Source: Chloroflexota bacterium
GTDB lineage: Bacteria > Chloroflexota > Dormibacteria > Dormibacterales > Dormibacteraceae
DNA: 33,578 nucleotides
Direction of reading: 5' to 3'
Assembly (NCBI GenBank): GCA_005879945.1
Contig: VBHX01000098.1
Location: 1 to 33,578 of the forward strand
A program made the position numbers and the translations under genes. Numbering within the stretch: the first letter of the stretch is position 1; each line of letters opens with the position of its first letter. The notes under the pieces are model-generated. The model was not told the DNA's origin. It saw nothing but the letters and a program-made list of their open reading frames with translations, and did not search any database. Shown piece after piece: positions 1 to 9,288 of this stretch.

Positions 1-2
1 TC

Positions 3-1421
3 CTTGTCATCACGTACGCAATGTTGGTCAGCGTCATGCCGCGAACCGGCGGCGACTACGCATGGCAGAGCCGTGTGCTCGGCGGCGGGCTGGGCTTCGT
101 GCTCTCGATCACTGGATGGTGGTTCACCCTATTTCTCTGGGCGCCGATCTACGCCAACATCCTCAACGTCCAGTTCTTTCTTCCGCTCGCGTACACGCTC
201 GGTTGGAGCAGCGTCGCCACGTTCTTCACGAGTCAGACGGGCCTTTTTGTCAGCTGCCTGATAGTCCTGGCGTTCGTCAGCGTCATCGTGACTCTCGGCA
301 TGGAGACCTACGCAAGGATTCAGAAGGTCTGTTTCTGGATCGGGCTTGTCGGCCTGGTCGTCGTCTGCGGCCTGCTGCTGTTCGCCAGCAACCAGGACTT
401 CCAGGCGGCTTTCAACCGTGAGGCGACCGCCCTGTTCGGCGCCAAGGACGGTGCCTACCAGGCGACCATGGACGCCGGCACCAAGGCCGGCTACGCACCT
501 CACGACTTCAGCTTCTTCTCGTTCGGCCCCGTGTTCCTGCTGATGCCGTGGTTGGCGTTTTATCTGCTGTGGCCCAACTGGGGCGCCACCCTCTACGGAG
601 AGGTACGTGGAGCCAAGGACATTCGCAAGCCGTTCTGGAGCATGTTCTGGGGTCTGTGGGTGACCATCGGCCTCGTCGCCCTTGTTCTGATCCTGGTCGT
701 AAAGACCATGGGCTGGCAGTTCTACAACGCAGCCAATGCAGCGTTCTACGCCGGCACCGCACCGGTGGGGACGTGGCCCTACCCGGTCATGTTCGCGGGC
801 TGGCTGGTCAACAACCACCTGTTCCAAGCGTTGTTGATCCTTGTCATGGGGCTGTGGTTCTTCGGCTGGGCAGGAACGCTCTTCCTGTCTTCGACGCGCG
901 TCATCTTCGCCGCCGCGTTCGATCGCGTGCTGCCGGCATGGGCGGCCAACATCTCGGCGAAGCGGCGCGTTCCCTACGGTTCATTGATATTGATGATCGT
1001 CCCGTCAATCGTGATCAGCGCGATCTATTCGTACGTGCCGAAATTCCAGAGCGTGTTCATTGACGCCACAGCGGTTCTCGCGCTGACGTTCCTGGGCACC
1101 GTGGTCGCCGCGATCATCCTGCCCTGGCGCCGGAAGGACCTGTACGACGCCTCGCCCGTCGCTCGCTACAAAGTCGCGGGCGTCCCGACGATCACCGTCG
1201 TCGCCGTGATCACGGCGCTTTTCCTGCTGTTCATGCTCTACGAGTGGTCGTTCAACAGCGCCAACCTGTACGGGACGGCGTTCCAGTCGACGCCGAACTC
1301 CGTTTACTACTTCCTGGCGACATACATCGTGGCGGTCGTCATCTACGTCGGCGCCCGGATCTACCGGAGCCGGCAGGGCATCGACCTCTCGCGTATCCAC
1401 CACGAAATTCCGGTTGAATAG
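3..1421 (+). CDS. APC-family amino acid/amine permease, 5' end truncated by window edge
   Basis: Frame open from base 3 (LVITYAMLVSVMPRTGGDYAWQSRVLGGGLGFVLS...); many hydrophobic helices; the PRTGGDY motif and repeated TM segments are typical of APC permeases. Confidence 0.85.
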   Translation, partial: LVITYAMLVSVMPRTGGDYAWQSRVLGGGLGFVLSITGWWFTLFLWAPIYANILNVQFFLPLAYTLGWSSVATFFTSQTGLFVSCLIVLAFVSVIVTLGMETYARIQKVCFWIGLVGLVVVCGLLLFASNQDFQAAFNREATALFGAKDGAYQATMDAGTKAGYAPHDFSFFSFGPVFLLMPWLAFYLLWPNWGATLYGEVRGAKDIRKPFWSMFWGLWVTIGLVALVLILVVKTMGWQFYNAANAAFYAGTAPVGTWPYPVMFAGWLVNNHLFQALLILVMGLWFFGWAGTLFLSSTRVIFAAAFDRVLPAWAANISAKRRVPYGSLILMIVPSIVISAIYSYVPKFQSVFIDATAVLALTFLGTVVAAIILPWRRKDLYDASPVARYKVAGVPTITVVAVITALFLLFMLYEWSFNSANLYGTAFQSTPNSVYYFLATYIVAVVIYVGARIYRSRQGIDLSRIHHEIPVE

Positions 1422-1430
1422 CAGTTCCAC

Positions 1431-1456
1431 GGCCGCCGGGGTCACTCCCGGCGGCC
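1431..1456 (+). terminator. Intrinsic-terminator-like hairpin after the permease
   Basis: GGCCGCCGGG-GTCACT-CCCGGCGGCC, a perfect 10-bp stem starting 9 nt after the TAG stop, followed by TCGTTTCC. Confidence 0.65.
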
Positions 1457-1470
1457 TCGTTTCCTGACCA

Positions 1471-2676
1471 ATGCTCGAATACACCCTTCGCACCTACCAG
1501 AGCCCGACCCGTCTCGTGCAGCGCCTTGGCGCCATCCGCGAGCTCGGGACTGAGGCCGGCTTGCTGGGAATCCGGCGGCCACTGCTCGTCACCGACCCGG
1601 GCGTGAAGGCCGCCGGTCTGCTCGACACCGCGCTCGAGGTCCTGCGCGGCGCGGACTGCGAGCCGGTCGTCTTCGATCGCGTCCGCGCCAACCCGGGCGT
1701 GGAGCTCGTCGACGCCGGCGCCGCCGAGTATCGGGCGCAGGGCTGCGACGGCCTCGTGGCGATCGGGGGCGGCAGCTCGATTGACACCGCCAAGGGCATC
1801 GGCGTCGTGGCCGCCCACGACGGCAGCATCATCGAGTACGAGTGGGGCCACAGCCCGATCAGCAATCGCATCCCGCCGCTGATCGCCGTGCCCACCACCG
1901 CCGGCACCGGCAGCGAGGTCACGCTCTGGGCGGTCATCACGGACCCGAAGCGGAAGATCAAGTTCAACGTCGGCGGCACGCCCAACGTCGCGTCCTGGGT
2001 CGCGGTGATCGACCCCGAGCTAACCATCAAGCTTCCCGCTCCGGTCACAGCAGGCACCGGCATGGACGCGCTCGCGCACGCGGTCGAGTGCTACACGATG
2101 ACCTACCACCAGCCGTTCACCGACGCGGTCGCATTGCTCGCCATGGAGTACGTGGCCCGCTACCTCCGGGTCGCGTTCTCGCAGGCGGCCAACGTCGAGG
2201 CGCGATATCACATGAGCGCGGCGGCGATGCTGGCGGGACTCGCCTACGGCACCGACTCCGCGGGGGCGGCGCATGCGATGAGCCAGACCGCCGGTGGGGT
2301 GCACGATGCTCCGCACGGAGCGCTTACTGCCCGCCTCCTCGGTCCGGTAATGGAGTACAACCACGCCGGCGAGCCGGTGCGCTTCGCCCGCATGGCCGCC
2401 GCGTTCGGGCTCGACGTTCGCGGCGTGTCGATGTGGCGCGCGGCGGAGATGGCTGTCGAGTACGTGCACCAGCTGACCGTCGACGTCGAGATCCCGAGCC
2501 TTGAAGAGCTTGGCTTCGGCAAGGACGAGATCCCGATGCTCGCCGACAAAGCCGCCGCCGACCCGCAGAGCATCGGCAACCCGAGAGATGTCGACGCCGC
2601 CGCATACCGCGGTATCTACGCCCGCGCTTTCGAGCTCGGATCGAACCACAAACCGACGATGGAGAAAACCAGATGA
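1471..2676 (+). CDS. Iron-containing (group III) alcohol dehydrogenase; possible choline dehydrogenase (GbsB-type role)
   Basis: GGGSSIDTAKGIG and PTTAGTGSEVT motifs; metal-ligand-like His residues (DALAHAVECY, HAMSQTAGGVHDAPHG). Confidence 0.85.
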   Translation: MLEYTLRTYQSPTRLVQRLGAIRELGTEAGLLGIRRPLLVTDPGVKAAGLLDTALEVLRGADCEPVVFDRVRANPGVELVDAGAAEYRAQGCDGLVAIGGGSSIDTAKGIGVVAAHDGSIIEYEWGHSPISNRIPPLIAVPTTAGTGSEVTLWAVITDPKRKIKFNVGGTPNVASWVAVIDPELTIKLPAPVTAGTGMDALAHAVECYTMTYHQPFTDAVALLAMEYVARYLRVAFSQAANVEARYHMSAAAMLAGLAYGTDSAGAAHAMSQTAGGVHDAPHGALTARLLGPVMEYNHAGEPVRFARMAAAFGLDVRGVSMWRAAEMAVEYVHQLTVDVEIPSLEELGFGKDEIPMLADKAAADPQSIGNPRDVDAAAYRGIYARAFELGSNHKPTMEKTR

Positions 2677-4139
2677 CTGTCGACGTGGCCAGTTCGGTGA
2701 AGAAGATGTTCGTCGACGGCCAGTGGGTCGACTCCGAAAGCGGCAAGCTTTTCGATGCCGTCAGTCCCGCGACCGGAGAGACGATCGCCCGGGTCCAGAA
2801 GGGAACTCGGGCCGACGCAAAGAAGGCCATCGAGGCCGCCCACCGCGCACGAAAGCCGATGGCCTCGTTGAAGGGTTTCGAGCGCTCGAAGCGACTGCAT
2901 CGCATCGCCGAGGCGATCGAGCGCCGGCGCGCAGAGCTCGGCCGCATTCTCACCCTGGACCAGGGCAAGCCGCTCGTCGCCGAGGCTCTGGTCGAGGTCG
3001 ACGAGGCCGCCGAATATTTCCGCATCGCGGCGGAGGATCTGAAACGGCTCGAGGGCCGCGTCCTCCCGTCCGCGAGCCCGAGAAAGCTGGTGCTAGCTCG
3101 CCACTACCCGCGCGGTGTGTACGGGATCATCACGCCGTGGAACTGGCCGCTGACGATGGCCGCCGAGCTGATCGCCCCAGCCCTGGCGGCCGGCAACACG
3201 GTGGTGTGGACGCCGGCGTCCTCGACGAGCGTGATCTCCGTCGCGCTGATGGAGTGCATGGCCGAGGCTGACTTTCCGCCCGGAGCACTGAACCTGGTCA
3301 CCGGGCCGGGCGCCGAGGTCGGCGACGAGGTCGCCGGGCACGAGCTCGTGGATGGGGTCGGGTTTGTCGGCTCGACCGAAACGGGTTCGTCGGTTGCCCG
3401 CCGAGCCGCAGGCAAGCACGTGATGCTCGAGCTTGGCGGCAACGGGCCCATCGTGGTCTTCGCCGACGCCGACATCGGTAAGGCGGTCGAGGGCGCGATC
3501 GTCGGCTGCTACCTGTGCGCCGGCCAGAGCTGCACCGCGGGCGAGCGGATCCTGGTGCAGGACTCAGCGCATGACGAGTTCGTGGAGCGGCTCGAGGCCG
3601 CGGCACGCCAGCTCCGGCTTGGTGATCCATTTGCTCCCGAGACCACGCTCGGACCGCTGAACAACGAGGGCGTGGCGACCAAGATGGACGAGCACGTCGC
3701 CGACGCCATCGAGCACGGCGCGCGCCTGCTGATGGGCGGGAAGCGCGCCGACGGATTCCCGACGCGCCTCTACTACCCGGCGACGATCCTGGACGGCGTC
3801 GAACCGAAAATGCGTGTCAGTCTGGAGGAAACGTTCGGCCCGATCGCACCCGTGATCAAGTTCAGCGACGAAGCCCAGGCCCTCGCGCTCGCCAACGACT
3901 CGCCTTACGGGCTGCTTGGCGCGGTCTACACGAAGGATCTCTCACGCGCGCTGCGGTTCGCGGACGGGCTCGACACCGGGTGGGTGAATATCAACGAGTC
4001 GTCCAACTACTGGGAAGCACACCTGCCGTTCGGCGGGCGGGCGGGTAAGCGCAGCGGCATCGGCCGCGTCGGCGGCCGCTTCGCCCTCGAGCAGATGACC
4101 GACCTCAAGACGATCGTGATCGAGGTCGAGGACGCGTGA
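2673..4139 (+). CDS. NAD(P)-dependent aldehyde dehydrogenase; possible betaine-aldehyde dehydrogenase
   Basis: TPWNWPLTM, GFVGSTETGSSVA, LELGGNGPIVVFADAD, AGQSCTAGERILV (catalytic Cys), EETFGPIAPV; start overlaps the ADH stop. Confidence 0.92.
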   Translation: MTVDVASSVKKMFVDGQWVDSESGKLFDAVSPATGETIARVQKGTRADAKKAIEAAHRARKPMASLKGFERSKRLHRIAEAIERRRAELGRILTLDQGKPLVAEALVEVDEAAEYFRIAAEDLKRLEGRVLPSASPRKLVLARHYPRGVYGIITPWNWPLTMAAELIAPALAAGNTVVWTPASSTSVISVALMECMAEADFPPGALNLVTGPGAEVGDEVAGHELVDGVGFVGSTETGSSVARRAAGKHVMLELGGNGPIVVFADADIGKAVEGAIVGCYLCAGQSCTAGERILVQDSAHDEFVERLEAAARQLRLGDPFAPETTLGPLNNEGVATKMDEHVADAIEHGARLLMGGKRADGFPTRLYYPATILDGVEPKMRVSLEETFGPIAPVIKFSDEAQALALANDSPYGLLGAVYTKDLSRALRFADGLDTGWVNINESSNYWEAHLPFGGRAGKRSGIGRVGGRFALEQMTDLKTIVIEVEDA

Positions 4140-4900
4140 CGAACGGACCCCTCGAGGACCCCATCGACGAAGCGGGGCGGATCGCCGTCGCCGCAAAGGC
4201 CGCGGGGGTCAAGGCCAAGCTGCTTGGCGGCGCCGGCATCCACCTCAGCTCACCCAGCGCTCGCAAGCCGCCGCTGAAACGAAAGTACGGCGACCTCGAC
4301 TACGCGATTCGCAAGAAGGACCGCCAGGCCGTGCAAACGCTGTTTCCCTCGCTCGGGTACGAGGCCAACGAGCGCTTCAACCTCATGCAAGGCGACAGGC
4401 GGCTGTACTTCTATGACAGCGAGCACAGCCGTCAGATCGACATTTTCATCGACATCATCCAGATGTCGCATGTCATCGACCTGCGCGGACGGCTGGAAGG
4501 CGAAGGTCCGTGCGCGAGCCCATCCGACCTGCTGCTCAGCAAGCTCCAGATCTATGAGGTCAATCGCAAGGACCTCATAGATCTGACCGCGCTGCTGCTC
4601 GATCACCCCATCGCCACGCACGACGATGCCGACTGCGTCGACTGTTCGTATGTCGCGAAGATCACGGCTGACGACTGGCGCCTGTACCGAGCGCTGCAGG
4701 TGAACATCGGCAAGCTTCGCGAGACGCTCGACGAGCTCGATGTCGATCGCGACTTGGTGCGCTCGCGGCTCGACGAGCTGTGGGCCGCCATCGAGGCAAA
4801 GCCGAAGCCCTTGAAGTGGAAGCTGCGCGCGCAGGTCGGCGACCGCGTGCGCTGGTACGAGCTGCCCGAGGAGGTCCGCTCTCCCTATCAACCCGACTAG
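4136..4900 (+). CDS. Nucleotidyltransferase-like protein (minimal NTase fold candidate)
   Basis: LLGGAGIHL...KYGDLDYAIRKKDRQAV...RQIDIFIDII resembles the G-G / hDxD / hDhFID pattern of NTase-fold proteins; overlaps the ALDH stop. Confidence 0.5.
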   Translation: MTNGPLEDPIDEAGRIAVAAKAAGVKAKLLGGAGIHLSSPSARKPPLKRKYGDLDYAIRKKDRQAVQTLFPSLGYEANERFNLMQGDRRLYFYDSEHSRQIDIFIDIIQMSHVIDLRGRLEGEGPCASPSDLLLSKLQIYEVNRKDLIDLTALLLDHPIATHDDADCVDCSYVAKITADDWRLYRALQVNIGKLRETLDELDVDRDLVRSRLDELWAAIEAKPKPLKWKLRAQVGDRVRWYELPEEVRSPYQPD

Positions 4901-4910
4901 GAGGGGTAGA

Positions 4911-5138
4911 GTGCCCAACACCGTAAGTTCCTCGCATCTTCGACGGCCTAGACGGCCGGGCGGCCGCTGGCCGCTGATGCCTGCGTCAGGGGGCCCGGCG
5001 GATCGTCGCTGCCCCCGCGACCACGACGCGGGGACCCCAGCAGGAAGTGCCCTCCTCCTCCTGCCACCCCTTCCTTGGCACCGGCCGTCGATGCCGCGAA
5101 TATGCGTCGGACCTCCGGCGCCGGGCACTCGACAGTGA
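4911..5138 (+). CDS. Possible small leader ORF (75 aa, Arg/Pro-rich)
   Basis: AGGAGG ahead of a GTG start; its TGA stop overlaps the GTG start of the next CDS (GTGA at 5135-5138). Composition is not clearly protein-like. Confidence 0.25.
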   Translation: MPNTVSSSHLRRPRRPGGRWPLMPASGGPADRRCPRDHDAGTPAGSALLLLPPLPWHRPSMPRICVGPPAPGTRQ

Positions 5139-7654
5139 GCGACCCGCCCACCCACGCCCGCGCGGTTGTCATCGGCTGCGGGATCGTCGGCAACAGCGTT
5201 GCCTACCACCTGTGCCGCCTGGGCTGGCGGGACGTCGTTCTCCTCGACAAGGGCCCGCTGCCGAATCCGGGCGGATCCACCGGCCACGCCTCCAACTTCA
5301 TCTACCTCGTCGACCATTCGAAGGAGATGACCGCTCTCACTGTGGACAGCGTGGACCAGTACAGGGAGATGGGCGTCTTCACGCAATCGGGCGGCATCGA
5401 GGTGGCGCGGACCAAGGAGCGGATGCAAGAGCTCACGCGACGGATGTCATCGGCCGCTTCGTGGGGCATCGAGCCGGTCTCGCTCATCAGCCCGGCCGAG
5501 GTCAAAGAGCTCGTTCCGTTCATCGACGAGTCGATCATCCGCGGCGGCTTCTACACGCCCGGGGTCGGAGTCGTCGACTCGCTGCGCGCGGGCACGATCA
5601 TGCGCGAGCGCGCGCAGGCATCGGGCGCGCTGCAGGTGATCGCGAACACCGAGGTGATCGCGATCGACGTCGAGCACGGACGCGTTCGATGCGTGCGTAC
5701 GACCGCCGGCGAGATCGCTGCCGAGACTGTCGTGATCTCGTGCGGCGTATGGAGCCCGCGCGTCGCGCGCATGGCCGGCGCGCACATCCCTCTCACGCCC
5801 GCGGTGCACCAGATGATCGACGTCGGTCCCGTCCCGCGCTTCGCGGGCGCCAAGGGTGACATCGAGGTCCCGATCGTGCGCGACATGGACACCAACATGT
5901 ACGAGCGCCAGGCCGGCGGCGACCTCGAGATCGGCTCCTACGCGCACCGCCCGATCCTCTACGACCCGGAGGACATCCCGCCCATCGAGCGCGCGGCGCT
6001 CTCGCCGACCGAGTTCCCCTTCACACAGCCCGACTTCGAGGTCCAGATGCAGCACGCGCTCGAACTGATGCCGGAGATCGTGGGCGACGAGAAGGTGGGC
6101 GTGAAATACGCGATCAACGGCATCCTGTCGCTGACCCCGGACGGAATGCCTGTCCTGGGCGAGTCGCCCGACGTGCGCGGACTCTGGTCGGCCGCTGCCG
6201 TGTGGGTCAAGGAGGGACCCGGTACAGGCAAGGCGCTCGCCGAGTGGATGGTCCACGGCGAATCCGAGATCGACCTCCACTCATCCGACATCGCCCGTTT
6301 CCACGAACATCAAAAGACGCGCGCTCACGTGCGCGCCAGGGCGGCCGAGGGATTCAACAAGACCTACGGGATCGTCCACCCGAGCGAGCAATGGGCGTCT
6401 AACCGCAACGTGCGCCTGGCCCCCTTCCACGAGCGGGAGCGCCTGCTCGAGGCGATGTTCTTCGAGGCCGCCGGCTGGGAGCGCCCCATGTGGTACGAGT
6501 CGAACTCGCGACTGCTCGAAGAGTTCGGCGATCGCATCACGCGGCGAACGTCCGAATGGGAGTCGCGATGGTGGTCGCCGATCATCAACGCCGAGCACCT
6601 CGCCATGCGCGAGCGCGCGGGCCTCTTCGACCTCTCGGCCTTCACGATTTTCGACATCATCGGCCCGGGTGCGCTCGAGTCCGTGCAAAAGGTGACCCTG
6701 CGCCAGATGGAAGTGCCGGTCGGCCGCAACGTCTACACGCCTGTGCTCAGCCCCAACGGCGGCTTCAAGTCGGACCTCACGGTCATGCGACTGGGCGACG
6801 ACCACTTCCGCGTGGTCACAGGTGGCGCGGCCGGGATGTCGGACAAGAAGTGGTTTGCGGATCACCTGGCCGCCGACGGAACGGCGCAGCTGTTCGACCT
6901 GACCTCGGCGATGACGACCGTGGGCCTGTGGGGCCCACGCGCTCGAGAGATCCTCGCATCGACAACGGGCGACGACGTCACGAACGACGGCTTCAAGTTC
7001 GGTTCGTGCCGGACGATCGACGTCGGCACGGTGCGGGTCCTGGCCTCGCGGATCTCGTACGTGGGCGACCTCGGCTGGGAGCTCTACGTCCCGATCGAGC
7101 AGGGCATGCGGCTGTGGGACATGCTGTGGGAGGCCGGGCGGCCCTTCGGCCTGGCGGCGTGCGGCATCGGGGTCTATGGCACCACCGGACGTCTCGAGAA
7201 GTGCTACCGCGCCCACGGCAACGAGCTCGAGACCGAATACAACGTGGTCGAGGCGGGCATGCAGGCGCCACGAGTGAAAAGCGAGGACTTTGTGGGCAAG
7301 GAGGCGCACCTGCGTCACCGCGACGAGGAGCCGGCCGCCGTCTTGTGCACGCTCACCGTCGACGACCACACATCGAAAAGCGGCGAGAAGCGCTACATGC
7401 TCGGGCGCGAGCCCATCCTCACACGCGACGGCAAGCCGGTCGCCGACCGCCGCGGCCGCCATTCATACGTGACCAGCGCGGGCGCAGGTCCGTCGGTGGG
7501 CAAGCACATCCTGATGGCATACCTGCCGCCCGAGCAGGCGGTGCTTGGCGAGCGGCTCGCCGTGCAGTACATGGGCGAGCGCTACCCGGTGACGGTTGCC
7601 GTCGTCGGCTCGACCCCGCTCTTCGATCCCGAGAACGCGCGCGTCCGCTCATGA
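5135..7654 (+). CDS. FAD-dependent oxidoreductase + GcvT-like aminomethyltransferase (dimethylglycine/sarcosine dehydrogenase family), copy 1
   Basis: ARAVVIGCGIVGNSVAYHL dinucleotide-binding motif; GGSTGHASN with candidate FAD-linking His; C-terminal GcvT-type domain (VGDLGWELYVP, LEKCYRAHGNELETEYNVVEAG). GTG 5135 preferred over the upstream 5075 start. Confidence 0.88.
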   Translation: MSDPPTHARAVVIGCGIVGNSVAYHLCRLGWRDVVLLDKGPLPNPGGSTGHASNFIYLVDHSKEMTALTVDSVDQYREMGVFTQSGGIEVARTKERMQELTRRMSSAASWGIEPVSLISPAEVKELVPFIDESIIRGGFYTPGVGVVDSLRAGTIMRERAQASGALQVIANTEVIAIDVEHGRVRCVRTTAGEIAAETVVISCGVWSPRVARMAGAHIPLTPAVHQMIDVGPVPRFAGAKGDIEVPIVRDMDTNMYERQAGGDLEIGSYAHRPILYDPEDIPPIERAALSPTEFPFTQPDFEVQMQHALELMPEIVGDEKVGVKYAINGILSLTPDGMPVLGESPDVRGLWSAAAVWVKEGPGTGKALAEWMVHGESEIDLHSSDIARFHEHQKTRAHVRARAAEGFNKTYGIVHPSEQWASNRNVRLAPFHERERLLEAMFFEAAGWERPMWYESNSRLLEEFGDRITRRTSEWESRWWSPIINAEHLAMRERAGLFDLSAFTIFDIIGPGALESVQKVTLRQMEVPVGRNVYTPVLSPNGGFKSDLTVMRLGDDHFRVVTGGAAGMSDKKWFADHLAADGTAQLFDLTSAMTTVGLWGPRAREILASTTGDDVTNDGFKFGSCRTIDVGTVRVLASRISYVGDLGWELYVPIEQGMRLWDMLWEAGRPFGLAACGIGVYGTTGRLEKCYRAHGNELETEYNVVEAGMQAPRVKSEDFVGKEAHLRHRDEEPAAVLCTLTVDDHTSKSGEKRYMLGREPILTRDGKPVADRRGRHSYVTSAGAGPSVGKHILMAYLPPEQAVLGERLAVQYMGERYPVTVAVVGSTPLFDPENARVRS

Positions 7655-8415
7655 GGGTCCTGGTCTGCGTGAAGCGCGTGCCGTTCACCGGCGGCAAGAT
7701 GGTGCTCGCCGCCGACTCGATGGCGCTCGAGACCAAGCACCTCGGCTTCACGATCAGCCCGCACGAGGAGTGCGGAGTCGAGGAGGCGGTTCGCCTGATC
7801 GAAGCCAACGGCGGCGAGTCGGTGGTCCTGACCCTCGGTCCCGCCGAGGCGGTCGAGCAGCTGCGCGACGCGATGGCGCTCGGGATCGACCGCGCGATCC
7901 ATCTCCGGACGGATGGAAGCGAATGGGATCCCGACGCGACGGCGGCCGTCATCGTCGACGCGATTCGTACCGATGAGTCCGCGACCGGTCTCTTCGACCT
8001 CATCGTCTTCGGCAGCGAGTCCGCGGATTCGGGCGGCTACCAGGTCGGGCTGAGGGTGGCCCACGCGCTTGGCCGCCCTGCTGTGACCGGGCTGAAGGGA
8101 GTCAAGCCTGAGGGTGGCTCGGTGCGCTGCGAGCAGGAGGTGGAGGGCGGGCGCGACGTGTACGTGGTGCCGATGCCGGCCGTGGTCACAGTCAAAGAGG
8201 GCTTGAACCTGCCGCGTTACCCGTCCGTGCCGGGGCGGATGCGCGCCGGCCGCAAGCCGGTCGCCACGTCGGCGCCCGCTCGACCCGCCGCGCGGCTGGA
8301 GCTCGTGCGCCTGGTAGTTCCGCCTGGGCAGGGTCGGCGCGCCGAGGTCCTGGGCAGCGGAGCCGCCGCGGCGCCCGCGGTCGTCGACATGCTGCGCAAG
8401 ATCGGGGTCGTCTAG
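7651..8415 (+). CDS. etfB: Electron transfer flavoprotein beta subunit
   Basis: MRVLVCVKRVPFTGG start; EAVRLIEANGGESVVLTLGP; SADSGGYQVGLRVAHALGRPAVT; ATGA overlap with upstream CDS. The in-frame ORF from 6490 is upstream read-through. Confidence 0.9.
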   Translation: MRVLVCVKRVPFTGGKMVLAADSMALETKHLGFTISPHEECGVEEAVRLIEANGGESVVLTLGPAEAVEQLRDAMALGIDRAIHLRTDGSEWDPDATAAVIVDAIRTDESATGLFDLIVFGSESADSGGYQVGLRVAHALGRPAVTGLKGVKPEGGSVRCEQEVEGGRDVYVVPMPAVVTVKEGLNLPRYPSVPGRMRAGRKPVATSAPARPAARLELVRLVVPPGQGRRAEVLGSGAAAAPAVVDMLRKIGVV

Positions 8416-8418
8416 AGA

Positions 8419-9288
8419 GTGGTCCTCGTCCTGATGGACCAGAGCAAGGCCTCGATGGAAACGCTGACGCTTGCGCGCAGGTTCGGCGGCCCAGTGCATT
8501 CCGTTCGGATTGATGCCATCGAGCCGTTTGCGCCCGACGCCGTCGCGGCGATCCTGGCCCTCGTCGCAGACAACTTGAACGCGTCGGCTGTTTTCGCCGC
8601 GGGCACCGATCGCGGCAATGACGTGATGGCGAGGCTGGCGGCCCGGACCGGCCAGCCGTTTGCCGCAAACTGCGTCGACGCGGAGCCTGGGAGCCCGGTT
8701 TCTGTGACCCGGTTTAGATGGGGAGGCAGCCTGCTGGAGTCCGCTCTCCTGCACAGCCCTCGGCCTTTGATCACGGTCGCGCCGAACACGTTCAGCGCCG
8801 AGGCCGAGCCGGCGCCGATCGAGGTCGACGTGAAACCGTTCGTCGCCCAACTGGATGAAACGGATCTCGTGGTGCGCGTCTCTGACCACATCGACACTGC
8901 CGGGGGCAGGGTGTCGCTGGCGGAGGCGAAGGTCGTCGTCAGCGGCGGCCGTGGAGTCGGCTCCAAAGAGGGATTCGCGATCATCGAGGAGCTCGCCGGC
9001 CTGCTCGGCGCCGCGGTCGGCTGCTCGCGGGTCGTGACCAGCGCAGGCTGGCGGCCCCACACCGACCAGGTCGGTCAGACCGGTACAAAGATCGCCCCCG
9101 ATCTGTACATCGCCTGCGGCATATCGGGCGCGACCCAGCACATGGCCGGCTGCAAAGCGGCCAAACGCATCCTGGCAATCAATTCCGACGCCGAAGCGCC
9201 GATCATGCTCAACGCCGACTACGCAGTGGTCGGCGACCTTAGAGAAATAGTCCCCGCCATCTCAGCCGAGCTGCGCAAGAGCCGGTGA
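8419..9288 (+). CDS. etfA: Electron transfer flavoprotein alpha subunit
   Basis: SGGRGVGSKEGFAIIEELA...VTSAGWRPHTDQVGQTGTKIAPDLYIACGISGATQHMAG, the EtfA FAD-binding signature. Confidence 0.93.
   Translation: MVLVLMDQSKASMETLTLARRFGGPVHSVRIDAIEPFAPDAVAAILALVADNLNASAVFAAGTDRGNDVMARLAARTGQPFAANCVDAEPGSPVSVTRFRWGGSLLESALLHSPRPLITVAPNTFSAEAEPAPIEVDVKPFVAQLDETDLVVRVSDHIDTAGGRVSLAEAKVVVSGGRGVGSKEGFAIIEELAGLLGAAVGCSRVVTSAGWRPHTDQVGQTGTKIAPDLYIACGISGATQHMAGCKAAKRILAINSDAEAPIMLNADYAVVGDLREIVPAISAELRKSR

Noticed and set aside
4901-5134. Glycine riboswitch, tRNA or SRP RNA in the leader
   Set aside because: No match to remembered consensus elements; only generic hairpins can be supported.
6281-7462. 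393-aa minus-strand ORF opposite dehydrogenase 1 (and similar long frames at 4250-5428, 12268-13344, 10206-10910)
   Set aside because: Shadow frames of real CDSs; no recognisable motifs.
6490-7650. N-terminal part of the 641-aa ORF that ends in EtfB
   Set aside because: Out-of-frame read of dehydrogenase 1; EtfB proper begins at ATG 7651.
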